Source of the DNA: Crocinitomicaceae bacterium
GTDB taxonomy: Bacteria; Bacteroidota; Bacteroidia; Flavobacteriales_D; Crocinitomicaceae
Length of the DNA: 52,787 nt
Assembly: GCA_029252405.1 (NCBI GenBank)
Contig: JAQXBM010000097.1
Coordinates: forward strand, 1-52,787
Direction: 5' to 3'
The notes under the pieces are model-generated. The model was given only the letters and a program-made list of their open reading frames with translations. It had not been told where the DNA came from and made no database searches. The number at the start of each line of letters is the position of its first letter. Within the stretch, counting starts at the first letter, position 1. Shown piece after piece: positions 18,901-26,507 of the stretch. The position numbers were made by a program, and so were the translations under genes.

Positions 18901-19866
18901 GCCATCACAATCGTTTGTAATATCTAGCCCATTAACTTCATCACCTAAATTATCGTACAAAGCGGACCAGTTGTAAGCTCCCGTATTTGAGTATGCCGTG
19001 ACAACAAAATCCTTGTTAGAGTTATTGGGGTCAGCTATAGAAGCTGAGAGAATACCAGATGAATTGTAAATATCATAGCTGCTTCCGTAGAAATAATTTA
19101 CTGCGTAAACTCCATTGTTATCTGCGGTGATTCCGGTTCGTGTCAAATTAAAAGTAAACGACGGAACTTCATAATCATCTGCACTTGAACCTTGCGCTGC
19201 GTTCCAAAGTGTACCTCCAGTTGTTTTATCCAGTGCTGCTACGAAATTATTGACAGCGCTATTTGCGGAAATTGATGAAGGAAACGATGATGGGCCTCCT
19301 GAATTCGTGTAAACTCCGGTAATGTAAACGGCCGACGAATTGATGGCAATGTCCATTCCGCGATCTAGATCAGATCCACCAAAAACATTGTACCAAACCA
19401 ATTGTCCAAAAATATTGTACATGGCTACGAAGGCATCTTCTCCGCCGTAGGTGGTACTCACAACGCTCGAGGTTCCAGTCGCAGCTCCAAAAAGATTCAC
19501 TCCTGAACCTTCAATATATCCTGTGACAAAAATATTCCCTGTGCTTTGGTCGACGGTGACTCCATGAATTCTATCATCACCTGCCCCTCCTATAAGAAAC
19601 CCGTACTCGACATTTCCGTCTAGGTCGTACTTCATAACAACTCCATCATCTTGACCGTTATAGTCGCTATTAGGGATTTCAGGAAAATTTGGATTACCAT
19701 CAACAAAGCCTACAGCATAAACAACATCACGTATGCTGTCTACTGCAACGTCCTCAATTCTAGCGTAGTTACTACTGCCGTTGGAATTGTCCACCCATTC
19801 CCACTGAGCATGCACTGAACTAGTGGCAGCAAACACAATTAAGCTTGAGAGTAGACGTGTCAACAT
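15949..19866 (-). CDS. Giant T9SS type B cargo: propeller plus eight Cys-paired repeats
   Basis: 1305 residues from the ATG at 19866. Signal peptide 1-20; residues about 25-470 are SBBP-type beta-propeller repeats (DAFVAMYNIFGQLVWYNVFGG, GNIFVTGYIEG). About 475-1190 holds eight tandem repeats of roughly 80 residues, each with P-x-F-x-Y, a Cys near YC/FC, a GGTF/GGVF turn, TGEIDL, S-x-x-GGPY and a second Cys. The last 90 residues are a gliding-motility/CHU_C type B sorting domain (FIPQAVTPNNDGKNDYFDLK, IFNRWGQLVYENSDY, WNGQNANGDELKNDTYFYTL). It would be secreted by the T9SS and held on the surface as an adhesin or filament. First gene of the five-gene operon. Confidence 0.92.
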   Translation of the reverse strand: MLTRLLSSLIVFAATSSVHAQWEWVDNSNGSSNYARIEDVAVDSIRDVVYAVGFVDGNPNFPEIPNSDYNGQDDGVVMKYDLDGNVEYGFLIGGAGDDRIHGVTVDQSTGNIFVTGYIEGSGVNLFGAATGTSSVVSTTYGGEDAFVAMYNIFGQLVWYNVFGGSDLDRGMDIAINSSAVYITGVYTNSGGPSSFPSSISANSAVNNFVAALDKTTGGTLWNAAQGSSADDYEVPSFTFNLTRTGITADNNGVYAVNYFYGSSYDIYNSSGILSASIADPNNSNKDFVVTAYSNTGAYNWSALYDNLGDEVNGLDITNDCDGVYVTGTLHNGSITPDGTAISSNHDDIIISKLNKSSGSEIWLKEFDSNYDHIDYFLGLHADGYGNLYAVGRLRGTSLSSGTDFSYTGGASGSEVMIAHYHTDGTYQNFEVIPSSTYSWAMSIDTYKTEKYVIGGYYNNTITFGTIVPSVTTDNAFVATRTLDPIVTYTSNSGGNFAGYPVICQSEANPIPTINAPLGGTFTGPTEVVFADVNTGEINLAASTAGGPYTITYGGYPLTCEGSWSTIIYIETDGDATFTFGATQFCNNESNPLPTSINEPGGTFTAESGLELADATNGEIDLALSTPGGTYWLVYTTPGLVCPDSDSIQITISPIPDASFGYNQVVYCSGTGTELPSFIVTPGGAFTSSAGLIVNGSTGEIDLDNSIPGGPYDVQYIVNNGSCDDTVTVAVTITQSEDPTFTYASAILCANDPNVLPTSITTPGGVFFAPAGLTVANASTGEIEVSTSIPGGPYQLYYTTDGTCAATDSLEFYIVASLDPTFAYSQANYCSGGGTVLPSVVASPGGTFSGPVGIVFIDSVTGEIDLNASTVGGPYSIQYLAGIAPCQTSTTYNITIDPADDASFSYAASNFCQNEADPSPTVIATLGGTFTSTVGLVFNTSTGKIDVSASAPGPYTLVYTTAGACPSIDSVVIYIEDTPDPSFAYAQTAYCVSDQNLAPISIATVGGVFSSSPGLSIDSSTGEINLANSTAGSTYTIQYIVSNAFCQDTATFDITIIGQNSVSVEYSANDYCVSDGNQVPLITGATDGVFTGPTSIDLVDPSKGEISPSTSAVGGPYPIQFVSAGACPDSAEVLISIYDVVTAYAGEDQTLIFDFSSTLEADIPLNATGQWSTVSTAILTDEFDPNSDVTDLELGTNTFIWTVSNDVCPAVSDEVIIQVIDVFIPQAVTPNNDGKNDYFDLKIGEETRLSLQIFNRWGQLVYENSDYQNDWNGQNANGDELKNDTYFYTLLVNDSITYNGYVVLKK
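16440..18480 (-). repeat. Eight tandem ~240-bp coding repeats in the surface protein
   Basis: Each unit encodes about 80 residues with two Cys, a GG(T/V)F turn, TGEI(D/N)L and GGPY. The units are clearly related but diverged from each other at the residue level, so they are an old array. The boundaries given are approximate. Confidence 0.75.
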
Positions 19867-19871
19867 TCTAA

Positions 19872-19879
19872 CGAAGATA
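19872..19879 (-). promoter_or_regulatory. Candidate -7 box of the T9SS surface operon
   Basis: Minus-strand TATCTTCG differs at one base from the Bacteroidota -7 consensus TAnnTTTG. It sits exactly five bases before the ATG at 19866, the same spacing seen before murF, anmK and the NUDIX gene, suggesting a leaderless transcript. No good TTG -33 element is seen. Confidence 0.3.
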
Positions 19880-20102
19880 CGGAATCAGCAGGTAAAATCT
19901 TACTGAAAGCGTCATTTTTAAGTTAAATGAACAAGTTTGTCCGACAATAGAGCATTTTTCACAACTGTGGGCATTCGCTATGAAATTCGTGATAGTGCCC
20001 CTATTATCAAAGGCATAGAATTCTAATACTTTAGATCAGCTTATTCCATAAGCACTGTTGATAAAAATTGGAGTAGAAAAGTACGGTTTATTGAAAAACC
20101 AC
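19880..20102. other. Divergent intergenic region
   Basis: This AT-rich stretch lies between the divergent surface operon (minus) and the PLP-enzyme gene (plus). I see no reading frame or RNA gene in it; together with the flanking -7 boxes it should hold both promoters. Confidence 0.5.
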
Positions 20103-20110
20103 TACTTTTG
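20103..20110 (+). promoter_or_regulatory. Candidate -7 box for the alpha-oxoamine synthase gene
   Basis: TACTTTTG is an exact match to TAnnTTTG, about 56 bases before the ATG at 20167. No TTG at ideal -33 spacing is present, so the assignment is tentative. Confidence 0.35.
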
Positions 20111-20166
20111 TAGCTGAAAATACGCGCGACCCAGTAAAATCAAGGGTTTTGCGCAAAAAAAATTCT

Positions 20167-21432
20167 ATGGCTCAAGATATATTTGACAAAATTAGAAAGA
20201 ATAGAGGTCCTTTAGGACAACATTCAAAGGGTACTCAAGGATATTTTATGTTCCCTAAGTTGGAGGGTGAAATTGGAAACAGAATGATTTTCCGAGGAAA
20301 AGAATGTCTCGTATGGTCAGTTAACAATTACCTAGGATTGGCGAACCACCCTGAAGTTCGTAAAGCAGACGCCGATGCTTCTGCAGAATGGGGATTGGCT
20401 TATCCAATGGGATCAAGAATGATGACTGGTCAAACAAGCGAACACGAAGCGTTGGAATCTGAGATTTCAGACTTCATGGAAAAGGAAGATACGATTCTTC
20501 TCAACTTCGGATACCAAGGAATGGTTTCAGCAATTGACGCCGTAGTTGACAGAAATGATGTCATCGTTTACGATAGCGAATCACATGCTTGTATCCTTGA
20601 CGGAATGAGACTTCATGCTGGAAAGCGTTTTGTATTTAAGCACAACGACATGGAGAGCTTCGATAAGCAAATGGAGCGTGCTACAAAAATCGTTAGCAAC
20701 ACTGGAGGTGGAATCCTTGTAATTACCGAAGGAGTTTTCGGAATGGCAGGTGACCAAGGAAAATTGAAAGAATTAATTGATTTCAGAAAATCAGGGAAAT
20801 ACAACTTCCGAATCTTTGTTGATGACGCTCACGGTTTTGGTACGCGTGGTGAAAGAGGACAAGGTGCTGGAGAAGAGCAAGGTGTTCACGGCGAGATTGA
20901 TATCTTATTTGGAACATTCGCAAAATCGATGGCTTCTATTGGTGCATTTATTTGTGGTGAAGAAAACATGGTTGAATTCTTGCGCTACAACATGCGTTCG
21001 CAAGTATTCGCTAAATCTCTTCCAATGCCATTGGTTGTAGGTGCACGCAAGCGACTTGAATTATTGAAAACTCAGCCTGAGCATAAAAACCGTTTGTGGG
21101 AAATCTCAACGACTTTGCAAAAAGGATTGGTTGAAAATGGATTCAACATTGGTGAAACGAACTCATGTGTGACTCCCGTTTTCTTGGAAGGAAACTTAGC
21201 TGAGGCAACAAACTTAACGTTTGACCTTCGTGAAAACTTCAACATTTTCTGTTCAATTGTGATTTACCCAGTTGTACCGAAAGATGTGATCATGCTTCGT
21301 TTGATCCCAACAGCTGCGCATACTTTGGAAGATGTTCAGTACACGATTGAAACATTCAGCAAGATGAAAGAAAAATTGGATGCTGGTGAATACAAATCTG
21401 AAGAAATGGCTGCTGTTGAAGTAGACAAGTAA
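20167..21432 (+). CDS. Alpha-oxoamine synthase: serine palmitoyltransferase or cysteate acyltransferase-like
   Basis: About 421 residues from the ATG at 20167; an in-frame TTG at 20149 is less likely. It is a PLP fold-type I enzyme of the SPT/KBL/AONS group. Features: SVNNYLGLANHPEVR, GSRMMTGQTSEHEALE, the cofactor-stacking region YDSESHACILDGMRL, FVDDAHGFG (PLP-binding Asp), and the Schiff-base Lys in FGTFAKSMASIGAF. Related Bacteroidota enzymes condense an acyl thioester with serine (sphingolipids) or cysteate (sulfonolipids/capnine). The sequence does not say which. It is distinct from the BioF paralog at 22948. It is monocistronic, closed by a strong terminator. Confidence 0.85.
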   Translation: MAQDIFDKIRKNRGPLGQHSKGTQGYFMFPKLEGEIGNRMIFRGKECLVWSVNNYLGLANHPEVRKADADASAEWGLAYPMGSRMMTGQTSEHEALESEISDFMEKEDTILLNFGYQGMVSAIDAVVDRNDVIVYDSESHACILDGMRLHAGKRFVFKHNDMESFDKQMERATKIVSNTGGGILVITEGVFGMAGDQGKLKELIDFRKSGKYNFRIFVDDAHGFGTRGERGQGAGEEQGVHGEIDILFGTFAKSMASIGAFICGEENMVEFLRYNMRSQVFAKSLPMPLVVGARKRLELLKTQPEHKNRLWEISTTLQKGLVENGFNIGETNSCVTPVFLEGNLAEATNLTFDLRENFNIFCSIVIYPVVPKDVIMLRLIPTAAHTLEDVQYTIETFSKMKEKLDAGEYKSEEMAAVEVDK

Positions 21433-21453
21433 GCTCAGAAATAAACTAATTGG

Positions 21454-21491
21454 AAACCATCCGTTCAAATTATCGAACGGATGGTTTTTTT
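21454..21491. terminator. Strong, probably bidirectional terminator
   Basis: AACCATCCGTTC (from about 21455) and its reverse complement GAACGGATGGTT form a 12-bp stem with a short AT-rich loop, followed by a T-run to 21491. The A-run on the 5' side means it can also serve the converging gene ending at 21500. Confidence 0.9.
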
Positions 21492-21499
21492 GTTGACAG

Positions 21500-22159
21500 T
21501 TAGTGAACCACCAACCTTTTCGTCAATTTATTATCAAACTCATCGTAAATGGAAACCCGGTACTCACCTGGCTCTAGCTTTTTCACTTCAATTTGGCAAC
21601 GATTGTATCCCTTGGATAAGTTGAGCTTACGATCTTGAATGAGCTCACCATCGCTGTTATAAACCTTCATTACTCCATCCGAACAAATAAGAGACTCACA
21701 AGAAATTGTCGTTGCTTTTCGCACATTCTTTGGATTAGGAATGAGCTTCATATTGTATAAAATCGGATGATTGATATTGATTGCATCGAGCACTTTCGTT
21801 TCGCCATCGACATCTACTCTGCGCACTCTGAAATATTCCGTAATCCCTTCAATCATATTGATTTCCGAGATTTTGTAGGTATGTCTTTCTTTGTGATTCC
21901 CGATTGATTCCACTCGTGAAACACGCGCCCACGTTGTTCCGTCATCGATTGATTTTTCCACCACGAAATGATCGCCATTTTGTTCTTCCTCTACTTCCCA
22001 GCTGAAATGAACAATTTTAGAAGATGAGACAGCTTTCATCTGCACAAACAGAATGGATGATTCTTCTGAACTATCAACTTTCGGTGAGTAAAAATACCCT
22101 TCCGCGGCATTGATTGAGTTACAAAGAAGTACTGTTAAGAAAAGAAGGATCAATTTCAT
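21500..22159 (-). CDS. Secreted protein with T9SS type A sorting domain
   Basis: 219 residues with a signal peptide at 1-18 (KLILLFLTVLLCNSINA). The middle has a fibronectin-like segment common before type A domains: VHFSWEVEEEQNGDHFVVEKS, then a (D/V)-x-T-x-W turn, then the ITEYFRVRRVDVDG strand. The C-terminal 70 residues fit a type A (Por secretion) sorting domain: YNMKLIPNPKN, a MKVYNSDGELIQDRKLNLSKG middle and an EPGEYRVSIYDEFDNKLTKRLVVH end. It is therefore predicted to cross the outer membrane by T9SS and be processed by PorU. It is unusually small, essentially an Fn3-like module plus the sorting signal. Its function is unknown. Confidence 0.82.
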   Translation of the reverse strand: MKLILLFLTVLLCNSINAAEGYFYSPKVDSSEESSILFVQMKAVSSSKIVHFSWEVEEEQNGDHFVVEKSIDDGTTWARVSRVESIGNHKERHTYKISEINMIEGITEYFRVRRVDVDGETKVLDAININHPILYNMKLIPNPKNVRKATTISCESLICSDGVMKVYNSDGELIQDRKLNLSKGYNRCQIEVKKLEPGEYRVSIYDEFDNKLTKRLVVH

Positions 22160-22473
22160 AACGTGCAGTTTAGTTTATTCGTCTTCGAACTTGAATTGAC
22201 TTCAAGTACTATTAATATACATCTAAAAGGTTTTAGTTTAAAATCCGTTGCCAAAGAGTTATTAACAATTTGTTATTCATGCATAGTTTATTTTGACGTC
22301 GACGCGTCGAATTGTTTGGTGGTTAAGGAGTTAGAGAGGTGAATTTTTTGTGTTTTTTTTGAGTGAGGGGACTTGTTTGAAGTGTAAGAGTGAGAAATAA
22401 GTGTGAGAGGGAGGGGTTGTTTTAAGGGAGAGTGAGGTTGGAAAACGCACTGACACTGGACGCTCACACTGGG
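22160..22473. other. Intergenic region with palindromes and a C-depleted tract
   Basis: No gene is seen. It contains the inverted repeat ACTTGAA/TTCAAGT (22190-22208, 5-base loop) upstream of the type A cargo gene, a perfect 12-bp palindrome TCGACGCGTCGA (22299-22310), and a stretch 22311-22440 whose plus strand has only one C in about 130 bases. The C-free stretch lies between two minus-strand genes, so a minus-strand read-through RNA would be nearly G-free and unstructured. Confidence 0.6.
22190..22208. repeat. Inverted repeat upstream of the type A cargo gene
   Basis: ACTTGAA-TTGAC-TTCAAGT is a perfect 7-bp inverted repeat about 31 bases upstream of the start at 22159. It could be an operator or a leader hairpin. 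Confidence 0.3.
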
Positions 22474-22905
22474 TTACAACCCGTAGCCGTTTGGATTTTT
22501 ATCTTTTATGCGCACTAATTTGTCCACGATGTACTGACCATCCTCTTCGTCGTAGCTGTCACCTCTCCAAGGCAAAGCGCCGTTGTAATAAGAATAATGC
22601 AGCTCCACTTCCATCCCTTGACTTTTCATCAATGTTTTCGCCAACTCTTCGTCTGTAACTGAGAAATTGAAGGTATTTGTGGAAATTGATTTGCTCTTAT
22701 TGCGAATGCCAGGCAACATCATTGTTCCTTCGTAGGTTTTGAAAATCGTTCCTTTTTTCGAGAACTTATAGATAATGCCTACCCGCGTTCCTTCACTGTA
22801 AACAAAGGCATATCGAAAATAGATGAATAGGACGAGAAGTACTACTAAGGTTGTCCCACCAATGACCAACCATTTTCTACGTTTTAAAGTATCTGCAAAT
22901 CCCAT
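22474..22905 (-). CDS. Small single-pass membrane protein, conserved in Bacteroidota
   Basis: 143 residues with one membrane helix at about 12-32 (WLVIGGTTLVVLLVLFIYF) preceded by basic residues (KRRK), giving a cytoplasmic N-terminus and a periplasmic body. The segment YSEGTRVGIIYKFSKKGTIFKTYEGTMML is the hallmark of a family common in this phylum (shown here only for orientation as YSEGTR, FSKKG and KTYEG motifs). From memory, relatives are sometimes mislabelled 6-phosphogluconate dehydrogenase, but no Rossmann fold is present. Its function is unknown. It lies 42 bases after bioF on the same strand and may share its transcript. Confidence 0.7.
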   Translation of the reverse strand: MGFADTLKRRKWLVIGGTTLVVLLVLFIYFRYAFVYSEGTRVGIIYKFSKKGTIFKTYEGTMMLPGIRNKSKSISTNTFNFSVTDEELAKTLMKSQGMEVELHYSYYNGALPWRGDSYDEEDGQYIVDKLVRIKDKNPNGYGL

Positions 22906-22947
22906 GAAATCCTTTTGTGTAAAATTATCCAGCTCGAAATTATCATT

Positions 22948-24030
22948 TTATGCCGAGATAATGCGAATGAGTGCATCGATTTCCTTTTCTGAGTTAAAGT
23001 CATGCAGTGAAACCCTTAAGCCTTCGCTTCCTTCGGGAACTGTTGGCGCGTAAATCGCTTTTGCGAAGATTCCTGCATCAAGTAAGGCTTGTTCTGCTTC
23101 TCGTAATTGGTCCAAATTACTGAACTTGATGAATTGAATCGGAGAATTGGAAGCTGCAGATAGATTGAAATCCGTGAGGTTCTTTCTGAAATAAGCAATC
23201 CTGCTTTGCAGACGTGCTGCCAGTTCATCAATGCTTTCCTGCTCGACAGCCTTTAACATTTTGTGATAAGCGGAAACTGGAAGTGCTGTCGTATAAATGA
23301 ACGATCGTGCAAAATTGACGAGGAATTCTCTCAACTCACCAGAACACAAAACCACGGAACCGTGCGTACCAAAAGCTTTACCGAAGGTAACTAATCGCAA
23401 AAAGCATTTTGAGTGTACCCCATGCGCCTGTGCGAATCCTCTTCCACTCGTCCCAAAGATTCCCGCGGAATGTGCTTCGTCAAGAATCAGAAAGGCACTG
23501 TGTTGCTCTGCGAGTTCAACTATCTGATCAAGTGGACAAAGATCTCCATGCATGGAATACAAGCTCTCCACTGCGATGTAGACTGTCTGTTCCTTGTTCA
23601 GATCCAAGAGTCGTTTTAGATCATTCAGATTGTTGTGCTTGAAACCATAAGATTTAGCAAGCGAAAGCCGAATTCCATCTCTTGCACTAGCATGAATGAA
23701 CTCGTCGTACAAGATAATGTCTCCCCGTTGAGGAATTGAACTAAATACTCCAATATTCGCGTCGTAACCAGAATTGAAACAAAGCGCAGCTTCAGCATCA
23801 AAAAAGCTCGCCAATTTAGACTCTACCTCTTCGATAGTATTTCTGTTACCACTAATCAATCGTGATCCTGTCGCTCCTTGTTCTGACAAATCCGAATGCA
23901 ACAAATTGTTCTTTGAAAAACCCAGGTAGTCGTTCGATGCGAAATCAATCATTCCATCAAACGAAGAAAGGGAACGCAATGTCCCCTTTTCTCTTCTATC
24001 TTGTAATTTCTTATGTAGTTTCTTGTCCAA
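22948..24030 (-). CDS. bioF: 8-amino-7-oxononanoate synthase
   Basis: 360 residues, a normal length. It catalyses the PLP-dependent condensation of pimeloyl thioester with alanine, the first committed step of biotin ring assembly. Visible motifs: FASNDYLGFSKN, GATGSRLISGNRNTIEEVE, LDEAHSAGIFGTSGRG (PLP-binding Asp) and the Schiff-base Lys in VTFGKAFGTHGS. The best start is a TTG (24028-24030), because no ATG precedes the conserved region and an upstream stop closes the frame. It follows bioB by 11 bases on the same strand, so the two form a short biotin operon. No bioA, bioC or bioD is in the window. Confidence 0.93.
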   Translation of the reverse strand: MDKKLHKKLQDRREKGTLRSLSSFDGMIDFASNDYLGFSKNNLLHSDLSEQGATGSRLISGNRNTIEEVESKLASFFDAEAALCFNSGYDANIGVFSSIPQRGDIILYDEFIHASARDGIRLSLAKSYGFKHNNLNDLKRLLDLNKEQTVYIAVESLYSMHGDLCPLDQIVELAEQHSAFLILDEAHSAGIFGTSGRGFAQAHGVHSKCFLRLVTFGKAFGTHGSVVLCSGELREFLVNFARSFIYTTALPVSAYHKMLKAVEQESIDELAARLQSRIAYFRKNLTDFNLSAASNSPIQFIKFSNLDQLREAEQALLDAGIFAKAIYAPTVPEGSEGLRVSLHDFNSEKEIDALIRIISA

Positions 24031-24041
24031 ACAAGTTGGTA

Positions 24042-25145
24042 TTACTCAACAATCGTCACTTTACGTGGTTGAAATCCTTCTGGTTTCACTTTCAATCGAG
24101 CTGCCGCTAATTCCTCTTCACGCAAACGCTCTTTTTCTTTACGTGCAACGATAATTGCGTCTTCTTTAGTTTCTGGCTTCTCACCGTCTGCAAAGGCTTG
24201 TTTTGGTGTCAATCCAAGGATTTTGAACATTTCCATGTCCTCATTATATTCAGGATTCGGCGTTGTCAACAACTTGTCTCCAGCAAAAATAGAACTCGCT
24301 CCTGCCATAAAGCAAAGTGCTTGTCCTTCCATGTTCATTTTTGTACGTCCAGCCGAAAGTCTCACTACAGACTCAGGAAAAGCAATTCTTGTAGTCGCAA
24401 CCATTCGAATCATTTCCCACTGTTCAATCGGCTTTTGTTCCGCCATTGGTGTTCCTTCAACGGCAACGAGCGCATTAATCGGAATAGATTCTGGTGGAGT
24501 TTCCATTTGCATGTAGCTCATCAACAATCCGATTCTATCCTCAACCGCTTCACCCATTCCAATGATCCCTCCAGAACAAACAGAAATTCCTGCTTTACGG
24601 GCATTATCAATTGTATTTAAGCGATCTTCGTATTCACGCGTTGAAATCACGTCATCGTAATAATCTGCCGAAGTATCTAAGTTGTGATTGTAAGCGAACA
24701 AACCAGCGTCTTTCAAACGTTTCGCTTGACCTTCAGACATCATTCCAAGCGTACAACAAACCTCCATATCCAAGGCATTCACACCTTGAACCATTTCGAT
24801 TACATTGTCAAAATCCTTGTTGTCTCGAACCTCTCTCCAAGCAGCTCCCATACACAGACGAGAAGAACCATTTTCCTTCGCATTTTTTGCTTGTTCCAAT
24901 ACGGACTCTACCGTCATTAATTTGTGCGCATCAACATCGGTGTGGTAGCGCGCCGCTTGTGGACAATAACCGCAATCTTCTGGGCACCCGCCAGTTTTAA
25001 TGCTTAACAAAGAAGACATTTGAACCTCTTTTGGGTCGTGGTGTTGACGGTGCACTGTTGCCGCTTCGAAAACGAGTTCCAAAAGTGGCTTGTTGTACAA
25101 GTCAAGTAGTGCTTCATTGGTGTTATATTGAGGGTTTACTTTCAT
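24042..25145 (-). CDS. bioB: Biotin synthase (radical SAM)
   Basis: About 367 residues from the ATG at 25145; a TTG three codons upstream is ignored. It inserts sulfur into dethiobiotin using S-adenosylmethionine and two iron-sulfur clusters. The radical SAM motif is TGGCPEDCGYCPQAARYHT (C-x3-C-x2-C). Further conserved parts are SRLCMGAAWR, EVCCTLGMMSEGQAKRLKDA, YNHNLDTSADYY, CSGGIIGMGE and LSAGRTKMN. The C-terminal tail beyond about 330 is Lys/Glu-rich and lineage-specific. It heads the bioB-bioF pair behind a candidate -7 box. Confidence 0.96.
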   Translation of the reverse strand: MKVNPQYNTNEALLDLYNKPLLELVFEAATVHRQHHDPKEVQMSSLLSIKTGGCPEDCGYCPQAARYHTDVDAHKLMTVESVLEQAKNAKENGSSRLCMGAAWREVRDNKDFDNVIEMVQGVNALDMEVCCTLGMMSEGQAKRLKDAGLFAYNHNLDTSADYYDDVISTREYEDRLNTIDNARKAGISVCSGGIIGMGEAVEDRIGLLMSYMQMETPPESIPINALVAVEGTPMAEQKPIEQWEMIRMVATTRIAFPESVVRLSAGRTKMNMEGQALCFMAGASSIFAGDKLLTTPNPEYNEDMEMFKILGLTPKQAFADGEKPETKEDAIIVARKEKERLREEELAAARLKVKPEGFQPRKVTIVE

Positions 25146-25163
25146 AAAATTCAATTTCTATGA

Positions 25164-25171
25164 CAAAGATA
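25164..25171 (-). promoter_or_regulatory. Candidate -7 box of the bioB operon
   Basis: Minus-strand TATCTTTG matches TAnnTTTG exactly and lies 18 bases before the bioB ATG. The expected -33 position reads TTC rather than TTG. No BirA-type palindrome is evident nearby. Confidence 0.4.
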
Positions 25172-25225
25172 AAAGAGTTGGAGAAACATGGAACCCGAGT
25201 TCGATTTTTTCATGAACTATCTGAA

Positions 25226-26434
25226 CTAATCGAGTGCCTTATTTTCGAATGAAATTTTGAAACTGGCTCCTTTTTTATTGTAGAAACTCATTTGCGCGTC
25301 AATTTGATCGGTCAGAGCAACTATGATATCGGCTCCCAATCCTAGCTCATTTGAATTGAAGTCGAAATCGTCTGAAAGTCCGATTCCATTGTCTCTCACC
25401 CACAATTCGAAATGATCGCCAAGGCCCACAAGTTGGATCGTAACTTTGGGGACATCAAGACCCTCAAAAGCGTGCTTAACCGCGTTTGTAATCAGCTCTG
25501 AAACAATTAAACCGAGTGGAACAGCAATATCCAAATGCAAGATAAGTTCTTCTGCACGGAGGTCGAATTTGATTCTAGGGTTGAGCATTCTCTGCTTCAC
25601 GATGAAATCTTCCAAATAGGCTTTAAAATCTACAGCGTTCCCGCCACTTTCATCTTGATAGAGTTTTTTATGAATGAGGGCAATTGCTTCTACGCGACTT
25701 CTACTTTCGTTGAGCACTCCTGAAATCCGATCGTCTTCTAAATTGCTCGATTGCAGCGAGAGTAGCGATGAAATAATTTGCAAATTGTTCTTTACGCGAT
25801 GATGGATTTCCTTCAAAAGAATCTTCTGATTATCATGTTGTTTCGCGATTTTTCGATTACTAATTTCCAGATCGGAAATAATCTCCATCAGGAGCTGATC
25901 ACGTTTACTCAAAGCCTTGCTGCTATATATGACAATCGCAACCGCGACAAGTCCTGTCAGTGCGCCATTGAGATAAGAAACAATCCGTGTTGAATATTCA
26001 TCGAGCACACTGGGATGGGTAGTATAGTTCATTCCGAATTTCAGACTAATGATCACTCCGAAAACAAGAAAATTAAACAGAACTATTCCCCAAACGGTCC
26101 AATTGGATTCTAGTAAAAACACCAATGGAAGAAGGAAAAGGAAGAAATAGAAACCCGCCCCCCAACCAAAAAAATAGGTGTGAATTATTACTTCAAACGT
26201 AACGATAATTGCACCCGCTATGAATGCACTTTTTGCCGAAATTTTCGACTGTTTCAATCTGTTATAAGCTAGAAGAAAGAATATCGTCCCAATAAACGGT
26301 GAAAGCAGTAATAGTGGGAAGTCAGTATTCAGAATGATTATGCCTATATGCACATTCGTTAACACCCCCAAAAGCAAAGAAGGTATCATCGCGAGCTTAA
26401 AACGATCCTTTACAGGATTGGCATACTTTTCCAA
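25226..26434 (-). CDS. Membrane sensor histidine kinase, HisKA_2 type
   Basis: 402 residues. The first 175 hold about six membrane helices (for example PLLLLSPFIGTIFFLLAY, FYFFLFLLPLVFLLES). A coiled coil runs 180-208, then the HisKA_2 dimerisation/phosphoacceptor segment LLKEIHHRVKNNLQIISSLL (likely H212), then a HATPase_c domain with N-box LIVSELITNAVKHAFEG, G1 WVRDNGIGL and GLGADIIVAL. There is no extracellular ligand domain, so the membrane part itself probably senses. No response regulator gene is adjacent. The start is a TTG (26434); Met16 is an alternative. Confidence 0.9.
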   Translation of the reverse strand: MEKYANPVKDRFKLAMIPSLLLGVLTNVHIGIIILNTDFPLLLLSPFIGTIFFLLAYNRLKQSKISAKSAFIAGAIIVTFEVIIHTYFFGWGAGFYFFLFLLPLVFLLESNWTVWGIVLFNFLVFGVIISLKFGMNYTTHPSVLDEYSTRIVSYLNGALTGLVAVAIVIYSSKALSKRDQLLMEIISDLEISNRKIAKQHDNQKILLKEIHHRVKNNLQIISSLLSLQSSNLEDDRISGVLNESRSRVEAIALIHKKLYQDESGGNAVDFKAYLEDFIVKQRMLNPRIKFDLRAEELILHLDIAVPLGLIVSELITNAVKHAFEGLDVPKVTIQLVGLGDHFELWVRDNGIGLSDDFDFNSNELGLGADIIVALTDQIDAQMSFYNKKGASFKISFENKALD

Positions 26435-26507
26435 ATAGGGCAGTTTATCTACAAAGTAGGAAAAAGTTGGTAATATTTAAGAATTCGAGGAAATAAAACG
26501 GCAGAAA

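Noticed and set aside
22474-22905. Assignment as 6-phosphogluconate dehydrogenase
   Set aside because: The protein is 143 residues with one membrane helix and no nucleotide-binding fold; that label would be an annotation error.
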